From Tamlana sp. I1 (lineage in GTDB: Bacteria > Bacteroidota > Bacteroidia > Flavobacteriales > Flavobacteriaceae), in assembly GCF_015355625.1 (NCBI RefSeq), contig NZ_JACLAF010000016.1, positions 1 to 64,000 of the forward strand: DNA of 64,000 nt. Direction: 5' to 3'. Position 1 is the first letter of the stretch. Each line of letters begins with the position of its first letter. This document shows positions 34,399-42,636 of this stretch, piece after piece. A model generated the notes under the pieces. It was given only the letters and a program-made list of their open reading frames with translations, did no database searches and had not been told where the DNA came from. The position numbers were made by a program, and so were the translations under genes.

Positions 34399-35364
34399 TT
34401 ATTTATTCACAACGTTTATTGGGTTTCCAGCAATAAAAGCTTCAATGTTTTTTACAGCAGTATCCATTAAGCGCATTCTTGCTTCTTTTGGCGCCCAAGC
34501 AATGTGTGGTGTGATCATGCAGTTTTTAGCATCTAACAATGGGTTGTTTGTTTTAATAGGCTCTTCGGAAACCACATCAACTGCAGTACCAGCAACTTTC
34601 CCAGAGTTTAAGGCGTTTTTTAAATCCTCTTCATGAATTAAAGGCCCTCTAGAGGTGTTGATAATCATAACTCCATCTTTCATTTTATCAATGTTATTTT
34701 TATTGATAATGCCTTGCGTTTCTTCCGATAACGGACAATGTAAACTGATAAAATCTGACTGTTCAAAAAGAGATTCTAATGACACATATTTACAAGTTTC
34801 AGTTTCTAATTCAGGATGTTTTGTTCGACTATAAGTAATAATATTTAAACCGAAAGCTTGAGCAATTTTGGCTGTAGCCTGACCAATACTGCCAAAACCA
34901 ATAATACCCATGGTTTTTCCTTCCAATTCAATAAGCGGATAGTTCCAGAATGAAAAATCGGGGCTTTTACTCCAATCGCCGTTTTGCACCGCTAAATTAT
35001 GATTGCCAACATGATGACACATTTCTAGCAGTAAAGCCATGGTAAACTGCGCTACAGACTTTGTGCTGTACGATGGCACATTGCAAACTACAACACCCTG
35101 CTTTTTTGCAGCGTCAACATCAATAATATTATAGCCCGTGGCAAGCACGCCAATGTATTTTAATTGGGGCGCTTTTTCTATAACTGCTTTTGATATGGGT
35201 GTTTTATTGGTAAAAATAATTTCGGCGTCACCAATGTTTTCTAAAATCGATTTAGAATCTAATGCCGTACGATCGTAAACAGTTAAATCGCCTATTTCTT
35301 CAAGGTTTTTCCAACTTAAATCGCCCGGATTAAGTGTATAACCATCTAATACTACTAGTTTCAT
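34399..35364 (-). CDS. D-2-hydroxyacid dehydrogenase (glycerate/hydroxypyruvate type)
   Basis: 321 residues. NAD-binding motif G-F-G-S-I-G-Q-A-T, followed by the catalytic set typical of the family: N-T-S-R-G-P-L (Arg), a Glu in D-V-V-S-E-E-P, and the His of T-P-H-I-A-W-A-P. The W-A-P after the His is usual for hydroxypyruvate/glycerate dehydrogenases. It would reduce 2-keto acids to D-hydroxyacids with NAD(P)H; the exact substrate cannot be told. Monocistronic on the minus strand. Confidence 0.9.
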   Translation of the reverse strand: MKLVVLDGYTLNPGDLSWKNLEEIGDLTVYDRTALDSKSILENIGDAEIIFTNKTPISKAVIEKAPQLKYIGVLATGYNIIDVDAAKKQGVVVCNVPSYSTKSVAQFTMALLLEMCHHVGNHNLAVQNGDWSKSPDFSFWNYPLIELEGKTMGIIGFGSIGQATAKIAQAFGLNIITYSRTKHPELETETCKYVSLESLFEQSDFISLHCPLSEETQGIINKNNIDKMKDGVMIINTSRGPLIHEEDLKNALNSGKVAGTAVDVVSEEPIKTNNPLLDAKNCMITPHIAWAPKEARMRLMDTAVKNIEAFIAGNPINVVNK

Positions 35365-35396
35365 AAGTTGTTATTTTAAAAGAATTATTATAAAGC

Positions 35397-35432
35397 AAAA
35401 CACCCTTTATCATTTCGAATAAAGGGTGTTTT
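35397..35432 (-). terminator. Rho-independent terminator
   Basis: A perfect 14-bp stem, AAAACACCCTTTAT (35397-35410) with ATAAAGGGTGTTTT (35419-35432). It lies 42 bp past the stop of the minus-strand barrel gene and before the dehydrogenase. Confidence 0.85.
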
Positions 35433-35474
35433 GTATAAATTAAAAAGGATTTTACTTAAAATTCAATAGCTTTT

Positions 35475-36119
35475 TTAGGCTCCAAATTTAAATACTAATC
35501 CACCGCTAAATCCACCTAATACGATTGTGCTTTGTGTACTCACTCCACCAGAGAATCCTCCAGTTCCTCCACCTAAATAGAAGCCACCCCATTCAACAGG
35601 TGTAAATAAGTTACCTTGTAAATTTATCCCAATGGCATCGGTAAGCATAATATTAACTCCGCCTTTTACAAAAAATGAAAACCTGGTATCATTTTCCATA
35701 TCGTATCTAATAATATCACGATTTTCGTTTTTAGGGCTTGCAACAACAAAACCTAAACCACCTCCAAAGAAAGGTTTAATTTTTTCGTTTCTTCCTAAGT
35801 AGCTTGTCGCTCCTAAGAAAAACCAATCCATGTTAAGGTCTGCTAGTCTTGATCTGTTCGGGCTATAAATACGATCTTTAATATCTAATTGTGTACTGTG
35901 GTTAAAATAAGATAACTCGGCAACCACATTCGGCCTAACGTACATACCTGCTGTAACACCAAATTGGTCGCTATCATTAATGGCGATGTAGTTTTGACCG
36001 TAGTATAATTTAGTGCCAAATTGATAGCCGTATGAAGGTGTAATCTCAAAAGTTTGAGCAAACACAGAAGACATAGGTGCCAAAGCAATAAGAAAAAGTA
36101 ATAATTTGATTTTTTTCAT
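35475..36119 (-). CDS. Outer-membrane beta-barrel protein
   Basis: 214 residues. Signal peptide ending S-V-F-A-Q (residues 1-22), then a series of amphipathic beta strands (Y-G-Y-Q-F-G-T-K, V-A-E-L-S-Y-F, P-F-F-G-G-G-L-G-F-V-V) with glycine-rich turns, typical of the porin-like beta-barrel families of Bacteroidota (OmpA-like/OprF N-terminal barrel size). The last strand ends L-V-F-K-F-G-A. Function unknown. Confidence 0.8.
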   Translation of the reverse strand: MKKIKLLLFLIALAPMSSVFAQTFEITPSYGYQFGTKLYYGQNYIAINDSDQFGVTAGMYVRPNVVAELSYFNHSTQLDIKDRIYSPNRSRLADLNMDWFFLGATSYLGRNEKIKPFFGGGLGFVVASPKNENRDIIRYDMENDTRFSFFVKGGVNIMLTDAIGINLQGNLFTPVEWGGFYLGGGTGGFSGGVSTQSTIVLGGFSGGLVFKFGA

Positions 36120-36205
36120 AATAGTTGTTTTAAGAAGGATGATTAATTAATTATAAGTGTAAAATAATATTAAAGATGTTTGAGGGAAAAAGAACCTTAA
36201 TTTAA

Positions 36206-36880
36206 TTATTTCTTCTTCACACCATTTATAATGGTTTTAGCATAGTCTTTAGCTAAATTATGACCTGTTTCTAGGTTATCAATTTTAGAAGTTACCGAGG
36301 CTACTAATTGCTCTTTATCTTCTAAATCTAAATTGAAAACAACGGTTTCTAAAATATAAATTTTAGCTGTTTGGGTATCCATTTCTACAGGTTCGTAAAC
36401 ACCAGCAAAACTTGGTGGTGGTAAAGTACTGCCGTAATAGCCAAAAAAGCCCATGTAATATAAATTGGTATAGTTTCCAATGGTTGCACCCGCTTCATGT
36501 CCACCAGAAACAGTTGTTTTAGAAAGTTTTTCAACGCCAATCACTCTACTGTAAACAATACCATTAAAACCTTCTTTTTTCAGCTTTGCTTTAATTTCTG
36601 AAATTTGGGCTTTGGTTAATGTATCATTCGGATTTAATTCAGGAAATTTTTCATAGCTAGAAGTTGCACTTAATTTCTCTGCGCGAAGTTGTTTGGTAAT
36701 CTGTTTTTCATAGGATTCTCTAATTTTTTCTTTTTTAGCTTTAACAATAACTAAAATGTTTTTAGTTTTAATTGTAGCTACATCTTTAGAGGTCCAATGG
36801 TTAACTTCTTTAACACCAGAACATCCCGAAAATAAAACGATTAAGCTTAAGCTTAGGAATTTGAAAATTGAATATTTCAT
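36206..36880 (-). CDS. Lipoprotein of unknown function
   Basis: 224 residues. Lipobox F-S-G-C at residue 20. The body begins with W-T-S-K-D and alternates strands and helices; a Gly/Tyr-rich middle (Y-Y-M-G-F-F-G-Y-Y-G-S) is followed by V-Y-I/E-T-V-V-F-N-L. The arrangement recalls DUF4136-like lipoproteins, but I cannot confirm it. It is followed 86 bp later by the barrel gene in the same direction, which could make an envelope pair. Confidence 0.65.
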   Translation of the reverse strand: MKYSIFKFLSLSLIVLFSGCSGVKEVNHWTSKDVATIKTKNILVIVKAKKEKIRESYEKQITKQLRAEKLSATSSYEKFPELNPNDTLTKAQISEIKAKLKKEGFNGIVYSRVIGVEKLSKTTVSGGHEAGATIGNYTNLYYMGFFGYYGSTLPPPSFAGVYEPVEMDTQTAKIYILETVVFNLDLEDKEQLVASVTSKIDNLETGHNLAKDYAKTIINGVKKK

Positions 36881-37000
36881 TTATAAATTTACGTTAGTTT
36901 TTAAGAATTTTTTTTCAAAATTAACAACAAATATAAACTTTGTGTGGCATTAATAAAGAACCTCTATTGTTAATTATTGAATATTTTTTTGTTGTGAATG

Positions 37001-37471
37001 CTATAGTTCTTCAAGCATGATATTGTAATCATACTGTAAATCTTCATGCAGCGTACCAATAATTTTTTTAGCGAGTTCTAATTGGCGGTTATACACATTT
37101 TGTAATTGTGCACTTTTTGAGATTGATGGTCTAAAGGCTTTTAATTGCTGACAAAAATAGAGTAGGAGTTCCACTTCGGTTTCTTTGTTTTGGGAATAAC
37201 GCACAAACTTTTTAACGTTGCGCAATATTTTTCGAACACTTTTTCTGATGTAGAAGAAACTATCACGATTTATGGCTTCAAATTCTTCATCTACATAGCG
37301 TTTTACACTTTCAATATAATCACTTTCATGATGCGACTCAAACAGTAAATAGGTAAGAAGTTCTTTGTTTTCCTTTTTAAAACGAGATAAACGCAAACAA
37401 AGTTCTTGAAGTTCTTCCGAAGAAAGGGTGTTTAATTCTTTTTTAATTTCTCTTACCGATACAGCTTTCAT
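37001..37471 (-). CDS. Conserved hypothetical cytoplasmic helical protein
   Basis: 156 residues, all helical and highly charged (S-V-R-E-I-K-K-E-L, L-S-S-E-E-L-Q-E-L-C-L-R-L), without signal peptide or membrane segment. I recognise no domain. The helical, Lys/Glu-rich content suggests a protein-protein interaction role. The start is an ATG with a clear coding frame behind it. Single gene between the lipoprotein gene and a 398-bp gap. Confidence 0.7.
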   Translation of the reverse strand: MKAVSVREIKKELNTLSSEELQELCLRLSRFKKENKELLTYLLFESHHESDYIESVKRYVDEEFEAINRDSFFYIRKSVRKILRNVKKFVRYSQNKETEVELLLYFCQQLKAFRPSISKSAQLQNVYNRQLELAKKIIGTLHEDLQYDYNIMLEEL

Positions 37472-37869
37472 GAATGTGGTTTATGGTTTTGTAAATGTAA
37501 AAATAAACTGATTAAAAGGAATACCCCTTGCTGTAATGATTTTGTGTGTGATATCTAACGTTGATTATGCTCCATATTTAGTTCGTTTCTAGATTCAATT
37601 TTTCAAAAAAATTATTTGATTCAGCAAGAAAGTTTTTTCAATCAACTTAATTTTTAGTATAAGGGATTTCAATGTATTTGTGTAAGATATTTTACGCGGT
37701 TAAGCAATTAATCTAGTAAATAAAATTCGTATAGAAACCTCTGTATTATTTTTTAAACAACTAGTATTAGGTTAGTTAGATGTGAAAAGTATTATGGTGT
37801 GTTAAATTTTTATTATATTTATAAGAGTGATTTATTAAGGACAATGTTTTTGAAATTAAATCAACTATT
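37472..37869. other. Intergenic region without a gene
   Basis: 398 very AT-rich bases between divergent genes. No coding frame with sensible content, no hairpin followed by T residues and no TAnnTTTG element close to either start was found. Confidence 0.5.
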
Positions 37870-38280
37870 ATGAAAACAATTAGAGTTATAGCAATAATCC
37901 TAATATTTTTATTGGGATTTAATTATACTTCTGAGGGACAAGTTTTATCTCAAGAAAAAAATAGATCGCCTCAAGAACAATATGATTTTCATATAAAGAA
38001 AATGAAATCAAATAGAACAGCTGCATGGATAACTTTAGGAGGTGGAGCAGGAATGCTTATTAGCGGTGTTGTAATTAATATTTCAGAGAATATTTTTGAT
38101 GATTCATCTAAAGGTCTTGTTTTAGCCGGAGTTGGATTAGCTACTTCCCTTGTAAGTATACCTCTTTTTGCGGCAGGGCGTAAACACAAAAATCAAGCTA
38201 AAATTCAATTGCAAAATGGGGCAGTTGGGTTTAATAATGAATTTAGGTTTTCGGGCATTTCTATATCGTTTTCATTTTAG
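37870..38280 (+). CDS. Small exported protein with two hydrophobic segments
   Basis: 136 residues. N-terminal signal (A-I-I-L-I-F-L-L-G-F-N-Y), then a polar helix and two hydrophobic segments rich in Gly (W-I-T-L-G-G-G-A-G-M-L-I-S-G and L-V-L-A-G-V-G-L-A-T-S-L-V) separated by about 15 residues. The C terminus ends in alternating hydrophobic residues and Phe (S-I-S-F-S-F). The pattern is common in short uncharacterised Bacteroidota envelope proteins. No family name can be given. Confidence 0.65.
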   Translation: MKTIRVIAIILIFLLGFNYTSEGQVLSQEKNRSPQEQYDFHIKKMKSNRTAAWITLGGGAGMLISGVVINISENIFDDSSKGLVLAGVGLATSLVSIPLFAAGRKHKNQAKIQLQNGAVGFNNEFRFSGISISFSF

Positions 38281-38526
38281 AACTTTTGCTTCTCTCTAAA
38301 TTATATAAATAATGTAGCCTTTAATTAGGGGGCAAAATATGCGTGGGACTAAGAAGTTTGTAATGTTAAGTAAATCAACAGATACGATTCCTTGTTTCCT
38401 TCATATAAATACCAGTGGTTTTGAGTATGTTTTTGGCGTGTATATACGTAACTAAAATCTGAATAGAATTCCAACGTCATCTAGATACAAAGAGTTTGAT
38501 GAGTAGGAGAAAACCAGTCATTAATT

Positions 38527-39267
38527 TCAGAAGTCTTTGTAGCTGGTTTTTTCTATTTTATTCTTTCCCCAAGCAATAACTTTTACGCCTTTTGAGTAGT
38601 GCATTAAGTTTGGTTTGTTTTTAATGAGTTTGTTGAATCTCGGATAATTAACTTCTAAATTTTTTAAGCTAATTTCATTTAACGGCCATTCTATATGATG
38701 AATTTCAAAAGTGTTAATGGATTTAACCGTGTCTTGAAAAAGCACGTATTTTTCGGTTAACCACTTTTCCAATTCGGTTTTCTCAGTAATTTCTTTTCCT
38801 ATCTCAAACTGAATATTTAATTTGTCTTTAAATTGCAAGTTATTGGATACATATTGGTTTTCAGTCCGTTTGATATTTGAAAACCGATATGGAAGTTCAG
38901 ACATACCTTTAGCAACTTTACAAGACAAGTTTTTTCCGCCTTCAATACTTAAAAAATAGACTCCAGTTTTGTTGTTTGATTTTACATAAGTCCGAACATT
39001 AATCTCATCGAAATTCGAAATTAACGGGAAAGCAGGTAAGTTTTTTGGTCGTATCTTTTCCATTGTAAAAGCAACAACCGAAACCCAAGGTTTTCCTTCA
39101 AAAAGATCAATTTCAAGTTCTTTTGGGATAAACTTTTTTATTTCGGATAATTCCACTTCCCAATGAAGAAATATAGCATTATTCCACTCTTGATAAAATT
39201 TCCATTTTTCATTTGGAACTTCCCAAGGTCTGTGTTTTGTCGTATTTAATAGCTCTCGGATTGTCAT
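38527..39267 (-). CDS. DUF2071 (YqjF-family) protein
   Basis: 246 residues. The pattern H-R-P-W-E-V-P near the start, then W-x-N-A-I-F-L-H-W-E-V, P-K-E-L-E-I-D-L-F-E-G-K-P-W-V-S-V-V-A-F and N-V-R-T-Y-V fits the DUF2071/YqjF family, related to acetoacetate-decarboxylase-like folds; the function is unknown. The ATG at 39267 is preferred over a GTG four codons earlier. A palindromic attC-like structure lies directly upstream, so the gene may have arrived as part of a cassette or stand next to one. Confidence 0.8.
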   Translation of the reverse strand: MTIRELLNTTKHRPWEVPNEKWKFYQEWNNAIFLHWEVELSEIKKFIPKELEIDLFEGKPWVSVVAFTMEKIRPKNLPAFPLISNFDEINVRTYVKSNNKTGVYFLSIEGGKNLSCKVAKGMSELPYRFSNIKRTENQYVSNNLQFKDKLNIQFEIGKEITEKTELEKWLTEKYVLFQDTVKSINTFEIHHIEWPLNEISLKNLEVNYPRFNKLIKNKPNLMHYSKGVKVIAWGKNKIEKTSYKDF

Positions 39268-39292
39268 TTTAAAAATCACCTATATTGGCCTT

Positions 39293-39413
39293 GTATATGA
39301 AAAGTAGCGGATTTTACTAACTAACTTTTCGGTTAAACACTGACTTTATTTATATTTACTTACTTTCGTTTTAGCGATAAAACCGCTATTGTTTTTATAC
39401 ATTGTTGTACAAC
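39293..39413. mobile_element. attC-like imperfect palindrome (possible cassette recombination site)
   Basis: Arms at 39293-39316 (GTATATGAAAAGTAGCGGAT plus TTTA) and 39378-39400 (TAAAACCGCTATTGTTTTTA plus TAC) are complementary with mismatches and one unpaired base, spaced by 61 bases. The 10-bp palindrome GTTGTACAAC follows at 39404-39413. The shape (long imperfect hairpin with a bulged base at the end of a single-gene unit) resembles integron attC sites, though the textbook core GTTRRRY is not evident. Confidence 0.5.
39404..39413. repeat. GTTGTACAAC palindrome, copy 1
   Basis: Exact 10-bp palindrome just past the 3' end of the lipoprotein gene at 39418-40014. An identical copy stands at the gene's 5' side (40017-40026). 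Confidence 0.85.
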
Positions 39414-39417
39414 GTTA

Positions 39418-40014
39418 TTATTTATGGAACTTCCAATCTTTAGGTGCTATTTTCAAGTTTTTTTCTTGAAGCCATTTTTTTAACTCTAAAATAGCACTTT
39501 CAGGAATTTCTTTTTTGCTCTTAAAATTATTTGAAGCAATTGTTAATAAAGGATAATCAATATATTCTTCTTTTTTGTTAAAATAATGAACAATACCAAC
39601 AATTCCTTTTTCGGTGTTATAATCAAACCACATAAATCCCTTTTCATCACAGGAATGTAGTCTGCATGCGCTAATTACAAAGTAGTTTCTTTCTTCATTA
39701 AACACAATATTATCAGGAGGACCACCAATGGTTTCATTAAAGATATGGGTAAAAGTAGATTCGAATCCCAGCATATAAGAAAAAGACTCTCTTGGAACTA
39801 CTTTTTTATGGATTCTATGAAAACGTTGATCCCAAATTAAAGAATTAGTTGTTTTGTTTTTATATTGAAATAACCAATCATAATTTAAAGTAGTTTTATT
39901 GTCTTTAACTATATTACAAGCAGAAGATTTAACATTATGATTATTCCTGTTTTTTTTCACAAAACAAGAATATATGGTAGAAGTCAAAATTATTATGCAG
40001 GTTAATTTTTTCAT
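39418..40014 (-). CDS. Hypothetical lipoprotein in a probable gene cassette
   Basis: 198 residues. Short signal with lipobox I-Y-S-C at residue 17, then a polar, aromatic-rich domain (W-L-F-Q-Y-K-N-K, M-L-G-F-E-S-T-F-T-H-I, F-M-W-F-D-Y-N-T) and a C-terminal helix. No family recognised. The stop lies 4 bp from one GTTGTACAAC palindrome and the start 3 bp from the other, so gene and spacer together form a compact unit of about 610 bp plus hairpin. Tight packing of one gene with no own terminator is typical of integron-like cassettes. Confidence 0.7.
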   Translation of the reverse strand: MKKLTCIIILTSTIYSCFVKKNRNNHNVKSSACNIVKDNKTTLNYDWLFQYKNKTTNSLIWDQRFHRIHKKVVPRESFSYMLGFESTFTHIFNETIGGPPDNIVFNEERNYFVISACRLHSCDEKGFMWFDYNTEKGIVGIVHYFNKKEEYIDYPLLTIASNNFKSKKEIPESAILELKKWLQEKNLKIAPKDWKFHK

Positions 40015-40016
40015 AT

Positions 40017-40026
40017 GTTGTACAAC
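40017..40026. repeat. GTTGTACAAC palindrome, copy 2
   Basis: Identical to 39404-39413, on the start-codon side of the lipoprotein gene and 25 bp from the stop of the E1 dehydrogenase gene. The two copies bound the presumed cassette. Confidence 0.85.
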
Positions 40027-40051
40027 TTCTTTTATAAGCTATAAAACAAAC

Positions 40052-42463
40052 CTATCTAAGTTTCGGGAACTTAAGCGGATTGGTTTCGTGCATCACTGCG
40101 TAAACAGCTTCGTAGATATCTTCAGCCGATGGTTTCGAGAAATAATCGCCATCATCGCCGTAAGCAGGTCTGTGCGATTTGGCAGTTAAGGTTTTTGGTG
40201 CGCTATCTAAATATTGAAACGCATTTTGTCTGTTTAATATTTCGTCTAAAATATATGCCGAAGCACCTCCAGGAACGTCTTCATCAATAATCATAACCCG
40301 ATTGGTTTTAGCAATACTTTTTACGATATCATGATTTAAATCAAACGGAATTAAAGACTGTATATCAATAATTTCAGCATCAATGCCTGCCGCCAATAGG
40401 TCTTTTGCAGTTTGTTCTACGATTCGTAGTGTAGAACCATAAGATACTAAAGTAATGTCGGTACCCTCCTTAATGGTTTCAACAACGCCTATAGGTGTTT
40501 TAACCAGGCTTAAATTATTAGGCATTTTTTCTTTTAAACGGTAACCATTTAAACACTCTACAACAATTGCAGGATCGTCACCTAAAAGCAGACTGTTATA
40601 AAATCCAGCAGCTTTGGTCATGTTTCTAGGTACTAATAAATTAACCCCTTTTATAAGGTTTAAAATACCGCCCATTTGCGATCCAGAATGCCAAATACCT
40701 TCAAGGCGGTGGCCACGAGTTCTTATAATTAATGGCGCTTTTTGTTTGCCTTTTGTTCTGTAATGTGTGGTTGCTAAATCGTCGCTAATTATTTGTAGGG
40801 CGTATAAGATGTAATCCAGATATTGAATTTCGGCAATGGGTCTTAAACCACGCAATGCCATGCCTATACCTTGTCCTAAAATAGTCGCTTCTCTAATGCC
40901 TGTATCGGCAACACGAAGTTCACCATATTTAGCTTGAAGTCCTTCTAAACCTTGATTTACATCACCAATATTTCCAGTGTCTTCACCAAAAATTAAAGCT
41001 TTTGGGTAGTTTTTAAAAATAGCATCAAAGTTATCGCGTAAAATTATTCGACCGTCAACCAGTTCAGCTTCATCATCAAAGGTTGGCTTAATTTCCTTAA
41101 TACGAATATTAGCGCCTTGGGTTTGGGAGTATAAATGCGAACTAAATTTAGGTTGTACATTTTCAATAATCGTATCAATCCAAATTTGAAGTTTACGTTT
41201 TTCTTCAAAAGTTTCAGAAACTAAATATCTTAATGTTCTTCTCGCATTTGATAGTAAATCTTTACGAGTAGGCTCATCAATATTCGATAAATTCTCGACT
41301 ATTTTTGAGATAAAAACACCATTTGCGCTAATTTTTGCAATGGGTTTTAATATCGAAATTAATTCTTGTTGCTCTTTAGTTATGGGTCTTAAAAAGGTGT
41401 TCCAAGCATTTTTTTTCGCTTCGCGAACATCGCGTTTTGCAGCGCGTTCAATCTCAATAAGGCCTTCGTTTGTAGAAATACCACTTTCAATAATCCATTC
41501 ACGCATTTTAAGGTTACAATCGTGATCGGCTTCCCATTCTAAACGCTCAGCATCTTTATAACGTTCGTGCGATCCTGAAGTAGAGTGGCCTTGTGGTTGT
41601 GTAAGTTCTAAAACATGAATTAAAACAGGAACATGCTCGTCTCTGGCAATTTTTCCTGCTTCTTGGTAAGTTTCAACCAAATTGGCATAATCCCAACCTT
41701 TTACGCGTAAAATTTCAAAACCTTTATTGTGTTTATCGCGTTGAAATCCTTTTAATATTTCTGAAATATTCTCTTTAGTAGTTTGGTGTTTGGCATGTAC
41801 CGAAATTCCGTATTCATCATCCCAAATACTAATAACCATTGGTACTTGTAGTACACCTGCAGCGTTTATAGTTTCAAAAAACAAACCTTCACTGGTACTT
41901 GCATTTCCTATGGTACCCCAAGCCACTTCGTTGCCTTGGTTAGAAAAGTTTGCCGTATTAATGCCTTTAACGTTTCTAAATATTTTCGAAGCTTGAGCTA
42001 AACCTAGTAAACGTGGCATTTGCCCAGCTGTTGGCGAAATATCGGCACTCGAATTATATTGATTGCTTAAATCTTTCCAGCTGCCATCATCATTTAAACT
42101 ATGCGTAACAAAATGACCGCCCATTTGGCGCCCGGCAGACATAGGTTCTAATTCTAAATTGGTATTGGCGTAAAGGCCAGAAAAAAACTGTGTTGGCGTT
42201 AGTTCGCCAATGGCCATCATAAAGGTTTGGTCGCGGTAGTAACCAGAGCGCCAATCGCCTTTTTGAAATGCCTTAGCCATGGCTAATTGTGGCACTTCTT
42301 TACCATCTCCAAAAATTCCAAATTTGGCCTTTCCTGTTAAAACTTCTCTTCTGCCTAATAGACTACATTCTCGACTTATTACGGCCGTTCTATAATCATT
42401 TAGGACTTCGGTTTTAAAGTCTTCAAATGAAAGGTTGTTGTTCAAATCGGATAATGTTTGCAT
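40052..42463 (-). CDS. Fused alpha/beta E1 of a 2-oxoacid dehydrogenase complex
   Basis: 803 residues. The N-terminal half is an E1-alpha TPP-binding domain (Y-Y-R-D-Q-T, G-R-Q-M-G-G-H, G-N-A-S-T-S-E-G near residue 185, then Y-G-I-S-V). The C-terminal half is an E1-beta transketolase domain (G-E-D-T-G, F-L/Q-Y-L-D-Y, I-I-R-T-R-G-H, D-E-D-V-P-G-G-A-S-A). Such fused E1 proteins are usual in Bacteroidota and decarboxylate branched-chain 2-oxoacids or related substrates, transferring the acyl group to an E2 lipoyl protein that is not encoded here. The start ATG gives a full-length N terminus. Single gene on the minus strand. Confidence 0.9.
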   Translation of the reverse strand: MQTLSDLNNNLSFEDFKTEVLNDYRTAVISRECSLLGRREVLTGKAKFGIFGDGKEVPQLAMAKAFQKGDWRSGYYRDQTFMMAIGELTPTQFFSGLYANTNLELEPMSAGRQMGGHFVTHSLNDDGSWKDLSNQYNSSADISPTAGQMPRLLGLAQASKIFRNVKGINTANFSNQGNEVAWGTIGNASTSEGLFFETINAAGVLQVPMVISIWDDEYGISVHAKHQTTKENISEILKGFQRDKHNKGFEILRVKGWDYANLVETYQEAGKIARDEHVPVLIHVLELTQPQGHSTSGSHERYKDAERLEWEADHDCNLKMREWIIESGISTNEGLIEIERAAKRDVREAKKNAWNTFLRPITKEQQELISILKPIAKISANGVFISKIVENLSNIDEPTRKDLLSNARRTLRYLVSETFEEKRKLQIWIDTIIENVQPKFSSHLYSQTQGANIRIKEIKPTFDDEAELVDGRIILRDNFDAIFKNYPKALIFGEDTGNIGDVNQGLEGLQAKYGELRVADTGIREATILGQGIGMALRGLRPIAEIQYLDYILYALQIISDDLATTHYRTKGKQKAPLIIRTRGHRLEGIWHSGSQMGGILNLIKGVNLLVPRNMTKAAGFYNSLLLGDDPAIVVECLNGYRLKEKMPNNLSLVKTPIGVVETIKEGTDITLVSYGSTLRIVEQTAKDLLAAGIDAEIIDIQSLIPFDLNHDIVKSIAKTNRVMIIDEDVPGGASAYILDEILNRQNAFQYLDSAPKTLTAKSHRPAYGDDGDYFSKPSAEDIYEAVYAVMHETNPLKFPKLR

Positions 42464-42636
42464 AGAAGCCGTGCTTTTACAGTTCTCGCAAAAGTAGTTA
42501 ATTTTCTTCTTTTTTACAATTAAATTTCTTGTTAAAGTGTTGAGAATAATGCAATAGATTTAATAAAAAACAGTATTTTGTTGTGTTTTTTATATTAAAA
42601 TAGCAATTTGTATTGTAATAATTAAAAAATAAATTT

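Noticed and set aside
38509-38550. Hairpin AAAACCAG/CTGGTTTT at the end of the DUF2071 gene
   Set aside because: The loop is 25 bases, one arm lies in coding sequence and there is no T run on the minus strand; too weak to call a terminator.
39293-39413. Classical integron attC site with integrase
   Set aside because: No integrase gene in the window and no clear GTTRRRY core; reported only as attC-like.
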